Source: Monodelphis domestica (Eukaryota > Chordata > Mammalia > Didelphimorphia > Didelphidae). Taken from it: 64,000 nt of DNA. This document shows positions 56,038 to 64,000 of the stretch, piece by piece. Under the pieces are notes generated by a model. The model did not search any database. It was not told the DNA's origin and worked only from the letters and a program-made list of their open reading frames with translations. The stretch lies in assembly GCF_027887165.1 (NCBI RefSeq), contig NC_077228.1, forward strand, positions 381,126,492 through 381,190,491, in the 5' to 3' direction. The translations under genes and the position numbers were made by a program. How positions within the stretch are numbered: position 1 is the first letter of the stretch; the number at the start of each line of letters is the position of its first letter.

Positions 56038-56144
56038 CTATCCAAGCTCCCAACTCTGGCAACTAGATATAGGAGACTTCCAATAGCAAGACTTCCCAGC
56101 ACAAAGAGCTTCTGTCTCAGCAACGCCTGCTGTTTGAATAGCAT
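56038..56144 (-). CDS. HS3ST5: HS3ST5 first coding exon (membrane anchor)
   Basis: Minus-strand translation from the ATG at 56142-56144 begins MLFKQQALLRQKLFVLGSLA and continues IGSLLYLVARVGSLD. It matches the N-terminus of human HS3ST5 as I recall it, including the exon junction in the following Arg codon (AG|A). A short basic cytoplasmic end (residues 1-12) precedes a hydrophobic anchor (about 13-30), as expected for a type II Golgi enzyme. The exon contributes 107 bp; with 931 bp from the last exon this gives 345 codons plus stop. The donor is AG|GTAGG. The start has G at -3. A candidate acceptor, CTGGTCTGTACAG, ends at 56177, which would leave a 32 nt 5' UTR in this exon. Confidence 0.95.
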
Positions 56145-56176
56145 GGCCCTCCATCAATCTTCAGGACTTCTTCAAT

Positions 56177-56198
56177 CTGTACAGACCAGAAAACAGAA
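56177..56198 (-). other. HS3ST5: Candidate splice acceptor of the exon with the HS3ST5 start
   Basis: On the minus strand a pyrimidine-rich tract, TTTCTGTTTTCTGG, precedes TCTGTACAG, 32 nt before the ATG. It implies upstream 5' UTR exon(s), which are not visible in this window. Confidence 0.6.
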
Positions 56199-56734
56199 AC
56201 CACCCATGAGCGAGTGATGATATGCCAATTCACATTGGCTAATGGAAAGTCAAATGGTTCTCACACGTGATTAGAAAGAACATTCTTCACCCCACCCCTG
56301 AATTAAAAAGAAAATGACCCCAAACTTTTCGACCTACAGAAATAATTAGAAAAAAAAAAAGACAGTTTTAAGATCAGGAGCTGCACTTAGGGAATAAAAT
56401 TAACAAGTTGGATACTGTTCAACAATGTCCATAGGAAATGACAATAAGGAGCAATTGCACAATTTCTTCTAAATCAATTCAAGTGAAAGAACATTGCTAG
56501 GGAGAAAATATGCAACTTGAGATCTGAATGGCTCTGCTGCCTGTCATTTGATAGCTTTATCTCAAAAGAACAGAGTGAGCATGAAAAGATAAATTTTTGT
56601 CTAGCCATATTATATCCTTAGCATACCAATGTTATTTTAATTATATTTTAATGAAAGAAAAAAAAGCAATTGGAAAGAATCACATGGCAAAGACAGCATC
56701 AGTCTCAAGAAAATATCTTAATTTCATGGAATAA

Positions 56735-56880
56735 TAGTTTCCTAGCTCAGAGAGGACCTTAGATGTCATGCAGTCCAAATCTTTAATTTTATAGGTAAGG
56801 AAGCAGAAGTCCACTCAAAGAAGTAAGTGACTAGTGCAAGGTCGCACAGCAAGGTCAAGCAGAAATAGTATTGTTCCTCA
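56735..56880 (-). repeat. MIR/THER-type SINE, diverged
   Basis: CAGAGAGGACCTTAGATGTC, GGTAAGGAAGCAGAAG and GTGACTAGTGCAAGGTCGCA. Confidence 0.75.
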
Positions 56881-57684
56881 TATTATTTCTGTGACATTTC
56901 AGGACAATTTCCAGTTTCCCTGGTAGCTAGTTAAGAAAGGTGACTTTTTTCCTATAATTTCTAAAATATCTTTTTTTATATTACTTTTCATTCCCAAATA
57001 TATCCATCCCCTTCTACTACCTAGAAATTTACCTCTTGTTAACAAAAAATTAAAAAAAGAGGAAAAAAAAGCAATTCGGCAAAACCAATCAAACAAATCA
57101 AGTCTGACTATTGTGTAATTTCCCACCATCATGCCCATTAACTTCTTTAATGAAAAGACAGAGCCGGACTTTTCATCTCTTCTTCTGAGACAAATTAACA
57201 TTACAATATATAAGATTAATTTATATAAAACTATTTTTTCTACCCTCTACCTCCAATATATTGACAAAGAAAAAAAACAACAAAGTTCTTGTAATAAATA
57301 TACATTAGCCTAGCAAGATAAATTTCCCACATGGAAAAAATATGCCTGAACCTGCACCTTGAATCTATTGTCATTTTGTCAGAAGATAGGTAGCATTGTT
57401 CATCATAGGTCCTTTGGAACTGTTGTTGTCGCTGCATTAAGGTTTCTAATATCTTTCAACATTCTATTTGACATTATCATTGTATAAATCATTCTTGTTC
57501 TGTGGACTTAACTGTGATTAATATATAGTTAGTGATTTGAAGAATTATTTCATATGGCTGTTGTGGGATAGTGATGTGGACTAGTAATTGGGAACTCCTA
57601 GCTTAAGGAAACTCCTTCTAACAAACCATGTTGAAATTTTCTCTGAAACTATCTTAGGGAATTGCTCAGAGCAGACTGAAATTT

Positions 57685-57785
57685 TATGACTTGCCCAGGG
57701 TCACCTAATAATATGTGGTAGAACCAGGATTTGAATTCAGATTGTACTGGCTTCAAAGTCAGGTCCTTATCCATCATTTTGTTGA
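57685..57785 (-). repeat. MIR-type SINE fragment
   Basis: ATGACTTGCCCAGGGTCACC, AACCAGGATTTGAATTCAGA and TCAGGTCCTTATCCATC. Confidence 0.8.
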
Positions 57786-58389
57786 TATCTCTCAAAGACT
57801 GCAAATATTTTAAGAACTGCTTTAAGATATAAACTTAAGTTTATATCCTTTGATACGTTGCCCATTCATTAGTTCCTACATATTTTGGATATCACACTCA
57901 TATCAGAGATATTTGGATCAATTGACAGTTTCTAAGAAATCCGAATTTTCCACCCCACTATTCTCTTCCTGAATTTTACTTAAAAATAAAAAAAATAAAG
58001 GTGAATGGTTCCTTTTATGGAACTTTTTGGATCTTTATGAAATTAGACAATTTGGTCATGATTTGTACTAATGTCTAAAACTATCCATAAGCTTTACTTT
58101 GGATACTTTTGTGATCAAAATAGAATGTCAGTTTAGTAGTGTTGTTAAATTTTGGAAGAAATATAAAGCTTCTAATTTAGCTTTGAATAATTTAAAAAAA
58201 GTCCATGCTCCCTTTATCAGAAAAATTCAGAAGGATTTTTCTCTTATTGAAATTCTAGATACTAACTCAAGGGATCAGAAAACAAAAACAATGGGTTATT
58301 GTGGCTAGAAATGATTTACTAAAATAATTTTTGCCTTTTGAGAATTTTCCTTATATAACTTGTCAGTGAATAAGACACCAAATAAGTCA

Positions 58390-58545
58390 AATTCATTCAT
58401 CATCCTAACATTCATTGAACTTATTGAACATCCATTATGCAATAGGCGTGGTACTGGGCCCAAAGAGGGAAACATGAGGTGCCATTATAAGTCCTATCTT
58501 TGAAGAACTTGCAAGCAAGGTGGGGATACAGTGAATAAACAGAAA
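58390..58545 (-). repeat. L2 LINE 3' fragment
   Basis: AACATCCATTATGCAATAGG, TACTGGGCCCAAAGAGGGAA and TTTGAAGAACTTGCAAGCAA. Confidence 0.75.
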
Positions 58546-58549
58546 ACTA

Positions 58550-58800
58550 GGCAGGCAGGTGATTCAATAAAGTACTAGACTTGGAGTGAAAAATATCCTA
58601 GTTCAAATCCAATCACACACCTATTAGATATATGATGCTGGACAAGGCACTTAACTTCTCTAAGCCACAGTTTCTTCATCTGTAAAATGGGGATGATAAT
58701 AGCATTTAACTCATAGTGTTTTTGTAAGAATCAAATGCAATAACATGTAAAGAACCTTGCAAACATCAAATCACTATTAAAAGCTAGACATTATTATTGT
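58550..58800 (+). repeat. MIR-type SINE, full length
   Basis: AGTACTAGACTTGGAGTGAA, GACAAGGCACTTAACTTCTC, CATCTGTAAAATGGGGATGA, AAAGAACCTTGCAAACATCA and an ATTATTATTGTTATTA end. Confidence 0.95.
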
Positions 58801-59099
58801 TATTAACATAAAGATTTATAGGACTAAAATTTAATGCAAAATATATTTTTAGGCATGAGGAAATGTACTTTTAGCCTTGTTATGACAAAGATTCTTTGGG
58901 ACAGCCAACACTTTGAACTATCATCAATCACTTATACATAGTTTGTGTAAATTTTGTCTTCCTGGGAGGGCAAAGGATTCACCTATTGACCTTCTCTTTC
59001 TAGGACCAGGTTCATAAAGTCTCTCAACAGGTAACTATCAATAGGTAAAGTCCTTGTCTGAATAGCCAGTTTATGTCTAGTGAGAGGCTTCTAGGCCAA

Positions 59100-59800
59100 G
59101 CAGAGATATTGGAGAACCCATTAATATGTTCAGATGCTGAGAATATACTCCTTAATGAGTTCAGATGCAAGAGTGATTTCAAAAATAATGGGAATCAGTT
59201 CAATGGCTAATTTTATTGGCAACCAATGGGGGAGATTGGGGGAAGGTATGGAAAGAGGGGAAGAAAGAGAAGAATACTTCAAATACAGCTCATACATATA
59301 TGCTAACAGAGAGGGCAGTTTTCATTGGGGAGCAAGGAGACAGGTCCATTCATCTGGGAGGGCTTGGTCCCATGTGAGAGGTGTGCTCCCAGGGAGGGAA
59401 GATGTGCTCTAAATTGCTCTTCTGAGACTGGGATATTTAAACTCTGATTTTGGTGGTTGTCTGGAGTTGGCTGATTTATATGTCAAGGTTCAGGGCACAC
59501 AGGGAATTTTGGGGGTACACAGGTGCAGGTGGGGTACACAGGCTTAAAAAGATGTAATTTGGGGGTATATACCTATATTAAGCTAAAATAGTATTGCCAG
59601 TATTTTTTTTTCTTTTTTTGTGAGTAGCATCTGTAAGCTTATATCCTCCCTTAAGGGGGAGACTGTCATAATGGCTCCAAGACAATCAGGACTAATTTTA
59701 TAGCTATGATTTCCATGCACAGATTCTATAAGCTATAGTCTCCCCTAATGGGAGATAGTCATGGTGGTTTTAAGACCACCAAGTCTAATCTTATCTAAAA
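59100..59800 (-). mobile_element. LTR-like block, minus strand (candidate)
   Basis: On the minus strand TATA-like ATATAAATCAG (near 59475) and AATAAA (near 59213) are spaced as in an LTR, and no LINE or SINE match covers the stretch. Two related roughly 70 bp units (59636-59705 and 59731-59800), each beginning AGCTTATA/AGCTATAG and containing GGGAGA, lie at the upstream end like U3 repeats. Edges and TSD were not found. Confidence 0.35.
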
Positions 59801-59872
59801 TGCAAAATAGAGAGATTGGTGGCATAAAATATAAACCTCACCTAATGTATAATATTAGCTACAATAAATTCT

Positions 59873-60066
59873 TAAAAAAAAAACCCTTATGTTCTATCTT
59901 AGAATCAATATTATGTACTGGGTTTAAGGCAGAAAAGCAGTATGCAATGGGAATTAAGTGACTTGCTCAGGGTCACACAGCTAGGAAGTATCTAAGACTC
60001 AATTTGAACCTGGGACCTTCTATCTCCAGGCCTGGCTCTCTATCCACTGAGCCACCTTGCTGTGCC
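59873..60066 (-). repeat. Mar1-type SINE with TSD
   Basis: ACCCTTATGTTCTATCTTAG, AAGTGACTTGCTCAGGGTCA and ACTGAGCCACCTTGCTGTGC. CTACAATAAATTCTTA and CTATAATAAATTCTAA flank it as a TSD with two mismatches. Confidence 0.93.
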
Positions 60067-60264
60067 CCCTATAATAAATTCTAATGATGGATATAAATCC
60101 AAAATAGAATTGGCTAGTTGATCCCATTCTCCTTTTCTCCCTCCCACCTCCTTCCCTACACAGCTTTGTTTTCTACTACTTCTTAATATATATTCTCCAT
60201 TTCTGTCACTATTTTCATAGTTCATCTCCAGTCCTTTGCCTTTGCTTGTATGTTTCCTCCTATC

Positions 60265-60420
60265 TGAAGAACTGGGTTTGAATTACAATCTGTGTGATCA
60301 AGGGCAAGACATTTCACCTCTTAATTTCAGTTTCCTTATCTGGAAAATAAGGGAGGAATATTTTCACTATCTCACAAAACTTATTTAAGGAAAGCACTTG
60401 ACCAACTTTAAAATCTTGAT
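60265..60420 (+). repeat. MIR-type SINE fragment
   Basis: GTGTGATCAAGGGCAAGACA, TTTCAGTTTCCTTATCTGGA. Confidence 0.8.
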
Positions 60421-60559
60421 TTCATTTCAATATTATGCTTCTGATCAGACCATGCTACCTTTTATTCATTTGTTAAAAATGATCAGCTTAGACTAGAGGC
60501 TCTTTCTGCTCCCCTTCAGCTCTAAAATGTGAAGATTCCTCCTTAAAACCCAAGCTCAG

Positions 60560-60765
60560 AGGGCACACTATAGCAGAAAGAACATAGGCTTTGCCATCCA
60601 ACAATCTGGATTCTAATCTCCACTCTGCTACTTAGTACCTGTCCAATCTCAAGCAAGCTACTTCATTTCTTAAGGTCTCAGTTTCCTTCTTTCTAAAGTG
60701 AAGGTGTTAGAATAGGTAACCTCTCCAGTCTCTTTTAGCACCAAATCTCATAAACTTCTCACCCT
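60560..60765 (+). repeat. MIR/THER-type SINE
   Basis: GATTCTAATCTCCACTCTGC, GGTCTCAGTTTCCTTCTTTC and GTGTTAGAATAGGTAACCTC. Confidence 0.85.
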
Positions 60766-61089
60766 GTGGATGCAACTTCTATCCATTTTCCTACTTTGCC
60801 TCAATTAATCTTCAAAAAGGATACTTTTATTCTATTATTCTTCTGCTAAAGAGAAAATATACTAGTTTCACATCCTTTTGTCTTCATTCAAATTTATTCA
60901 TTAACCAGCCCCTTCCTTTATCAGTCACAGAGCGGGCAGATGGTAGTATGCCTACTCTGGACCCAGATTTGCTCAGATCGGTGGGGCCCACACCAAAGGA
61001 GGCATTTTGCCAGCTCCGACGGAACTGATATTTTAGTTGGGAAGTTAAAACAATCAGAAAATGATGTTATCTCCAGGTACTTACCAACA

Positions 61090-61480
61090 TGAACCCTCCA
61101 CTCAGTCAGGTTGCTTGCTTTATGATTTCCTACATGTTCATTCTTGCTTTGGTGCTCTTTCTCAAGGCCTTCTCTGTCTGGAATGTCTTCTTCATTTCTC
61201 TTGGCCAATCCAAATCCTACACTTCCTCGAAGGTCCTGCTTAAGCCCCACCTCCTCCATGCACAAGCTCTAATTAGATTTTGTGGGCTGCCACATCACGT
61301 TCCACTGGATCCTATCCTGCCTTAGATTTCCCCCCCATTGTTTCACATGGGCACATCTCACCTCCACCCATTGCGAATTCTTCCAGGGGTGGTACCGGGT
61401 CTTCAGTTTCTTTTGTATTTCCCACAGTGCCTAGCACCACAGGTGCTTAATAAATACCTGTTGACTTGACTTGTTCAGTG
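61090..61480 (+). repeat. L2 LINE 3' end
   Basis: TCTGTCTGGAATGTCTTCTT, AAGCCCCACCTCCTCCATGC, CAGTGCCTAGCACCACAGGT and GCTTAATAAATACCTGTTGA. Confidence 0.85.
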
Positions 61481-61484
61481 TTTG

Positions 61485-64000
61485 AGAAAGATTATCCTGA
61501 CAGCCTAGTACAGAATGAGCTGGAGTGAGGGGCTAGTGGAGGCAGAGACCTGAACCAATCGGGAGTGAGTCATTTGTTTATTGGGATAATAATACCTACC
61601 TTCAGGGTGTTAGAATTAGTCATTCTCTGCCATATACTTTGAAGAAGAAAAGAATAAAATGCTAAAGCTCTCATTGATAAGCTAATTGAGTTAAAAATGT
61701 TAGCTCATTCTTAATTATTTGGTGATTTTATTTTTAGCAGCTAGAATGCTGGCCTTCACTAATTTTGCAGCTGTGGACCTGTGAGCTCTTATTACTCTAC
61801 CTTTGAATTTGTTTGCTTGACTCAGTCAACCATTCTCCTTCTTTCACCCTGCCTACTAGACCGCACCTGTAGCAGGCAGAGTGCTAGGCCTTGTAACGAT
61901 AACAATTAATATTCCATAACTATTATATTTTCAAAAATTTTATTAATAGTAACTAAAGTAAAAGAACTACCTACCAAGCCAGCTCGAGAAAGAAGAGAGC
62001 AAGGGAGGAGTTACAGCAAACTTAAATACAAATGTGACCATGCAAGGTGGTGGAGAGAGGGAATTCTGGGAAATATTGAAGGACTTCTGGGGGATGAAGT
62101 CCAAGTGTTCAAAATTTCACTTATACAACCTTCTGGGCAACAAATTCTAATAGCAACCAGCCAAACCAAGCCTCTCTGACCAAGATGCACTGCAAAGAAA
62201 GAGAAGACTACCTCCACTTTTAAGGAGAAACAAAATAAATTAGAAAGTCTGGTTGAGTGGATTGGTAAGTCCATATTTACTGGTTGTAGTAGAGTGACAT
62301 AATTTACAAAATATAACACTGATTCTGGTTTTAGTAATACTATTGGCCCTTTCTGGAAGCTGGACTGGTGGTTTCACTCTGGTTATAGACATTAGCAAGA
62401 GTTCTTTCTCTTTCCAAGAGTAGGAATTAAAGAGATTTTGCCATTGATCTAGAAGCAGTTATTTTTATCTCTTTAATATGTCTTGGAAAATGGAAGCTTC
62501 TGAATCAATTCAGTCCATAACAGGTAAACCTCATTTCCCCCCCCTAAATATCAGGAAATGCTGAAAGAGGCCATGAGAATTCTCTCAAAAGCTAAGGTTA
62601 TATTGAAACTGCCTTATTTTGATCAGGTTTACAAAGCTAAATGTGAATGATGGGCTAATTACATCAAGCCCTAGCCACTGTCCAATCTTCTCTGTCATTT
62701 AAAAGCCCATCCTAACTATTCACACAAGACTGACCAAGTGGAAGAACAATGTCTATAGTCCAGACCATGCTATTCAGTTGGAGAGACAATCCATTGATCT
62801 GCAAATAAACAATGAACTGTGCATCCCAAATTGCAGAATAAGACAAATGGGCTGAATTGGGAAATGATGTAATGTTTAAGGAATTCAAGTGTGTTCTTGT
62901 ACCGAAAGGACATCATTTTAATGTCAATATTCTCCCAGCAGCAGTATGCTAGAATGGAGACAGAGTCAGCTTCCAAGCCAACAAGACCCATCTCTGACAT
63001 ATATTGACTATGCATCCTGAGGAAGTCAGTTAGCTAGTCTGTGCTCTAGGAAACTCTCTAATACTAAATGTTATAGGGAAGGCACTGACCTAGGGTGATA
63101 GAGAAAATTTCCTCCTTTGAGAGTTCCTTTTATAATTCAACTCCTATCCCCTTTCTCAATATCAGTAGAGACATTCATGGTAGGCACAAGTAGATTGTGA
63201 CATATTACCAACCAAAAATTACACAAGTGAAAGGATATGAAAGATACCAAAGAAATATATGAAAGGAAGAAAAGGTGGATCAATCAAATAGTTAGAATAA
63301 GAGATATAATTGATGAACAAACTATTTCACTGGAATGTCAAGAGATCTCAAGGAATTTTCCCAATACATTTTTTGGTTGACCTGCAGAAGATTTACCAAG
63401 TGACAAAGTCAAAAGCTGTGCAGTATGAAAATGTGTGGTTATATAGATTTTTGGGAACATCAAATTAATGGGATTGAAGATCCATCCATTGCATTCGGAA
63501 GAAACATGCAGGTAAAGGTAAGATGGCCCATATTTATGGAAATGGTAATATCCCTTTTGGACAATACAGGGCAGTTGCCTTGACTATTTCAAATCCTCTT
63601 GAGTTATGCTATATATAAAAACTCCAATAATGATTTCCAAATCTTTTAGGACATTGGCAATATTCACAATAGTTAAATATTCAAGGTAAAAACTTCTTGG
63701 AGGAAAGAAGGGATACTATCATGTTTTCCTAAAATAAAAAGGGAAAACAAAGACTGAAAAAGAATAATTAGAATAGTTTCTTTTTTGTCTGTAAGTCTTT
63801 AGATGTCTTTTTGTATGCAAAGAATAATCACTATTCCCTCAGACTACTAAAGATTTTTTAAAACCTTGAGGAAAAAATACTAGCATCTGAGTAACAGATG
63901 AAATAATAAGATATGGAGCTCTGAATTTTGAGAAAATAATTTCTAGATGTGGGGACAAAGTTAGGATATTGGATCTTGATCTTCTTATTTCTAGTTGGAT
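61485..64000. other. Probable HS3ST5 intron, no gene or repeat identified
   Basis: 2.5 kb nearly free of recognisable repeats. Homeodomain-like TAATTA/ATTAAT motifs cluster near 61670-61740 and 62655-62670. No upstream HS3ST5 exon could be recognised, as 5' UTR exons carry no protein signal. Confidence 0.45.

Noticed and set aside
56023-56217. 64-codon plus-strand ORF
   Set aside because: It is the antisense shadow of the HS3ST5 anchor exon.
60921-61325. ORFs on both strands near 61 kb
   Set aside because: They lie in or beside an L2 3' end; the sequence has the L2 consensus order and no protein signal.

Overview
This is a window of mammalian nuclear DNA. It is AT-rich, almost entirely non-coding, and dense in interspersed repeats. 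The repeat types point to a marsupial: many short tRNA/CORE SINEs of the Mar1 kind and a second tRNA-SINE type, L1 3' ends of the marsupial kind, abundant L2, CR1/L3-type LINEs, MIR/THER SINEs, hAT MITEs and solo LTRs. No Alu-type repeats were seen. The species cannot be fixed from the sequence alone. Family names were recognised by eye, without a repeat library, so repeat edges are approximate unless a target-site duplication (TSD) is quoted.

The one functional gene I can support is HS3ST5 (heparan sulfate glucosamine 3-O-sulfotransferase 5) on the minus strand. Its large catalytic exon is at 49759-50689. Its short first coding exon, which encodes the membrane anchor, is at 56038-56144. A 5.35 kb intron separates them, and a likely splice acceptor lies just upstream of the ATG. 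Together the two exons give a complete 345-residue reading frame with no defects. Sequence above about 56.2 kb is therefore probably intron between 5' UTR exons and the first coding exon. Sequence below about 49 kb is the 3' flank of the gene.

Layout. 1-9.3 kb: a truncated U2 snRNA retrocopy, two copies of a roughly 300 bp duplicated segment, several Mar1 SINEs, a near-perfect 154 bp tandem duplication, and L2/MIR pieces. 9.3-17.2 kb: mostly low-repeat sequence with L2, an L1 scrap, a hAT MITE sitting inside an L2, and copies of an unclassified family. 17.2-21 kb: a full-length 7SL RNA pseudogene beside a 3.3 kb minus-strand L1 that carries a 770 bp solo LTR, a Mar1 and a MIR inside it. 23-26.4 kb: a second minus-strand L1, then a CR1/L3 LINE split by an inverted L2. 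26.67-29.31 kb: a processed retrocopy of MLPH (melanophilin) flanked by a perfect 19 bp TSD. 29.4-36.7 kb: an L1 3' end, a 768 bp solo LTR, long L2 and CR1/L3 copies, and a third LTR candidate. 37-48 kb: L2, CR1/L3, SINEs, MITEs (one split by an L1), and a long TTTC microsatellite. 48-56.2 kb: HS3ST5. 56.2-64 kb: intronic or flanking sequence with sparse repeats and a minus-strand LTR candidate.

I found no new multi-gene system, CRISPR array or operon-like structure. The most informative items are the MLPH retrocopy with retained intron-like 5' sequence, the exon structure of HS3ST5, the small-RNA retrocopies, the nested insertions that give a relative chronology, and two repeat families I could not name.
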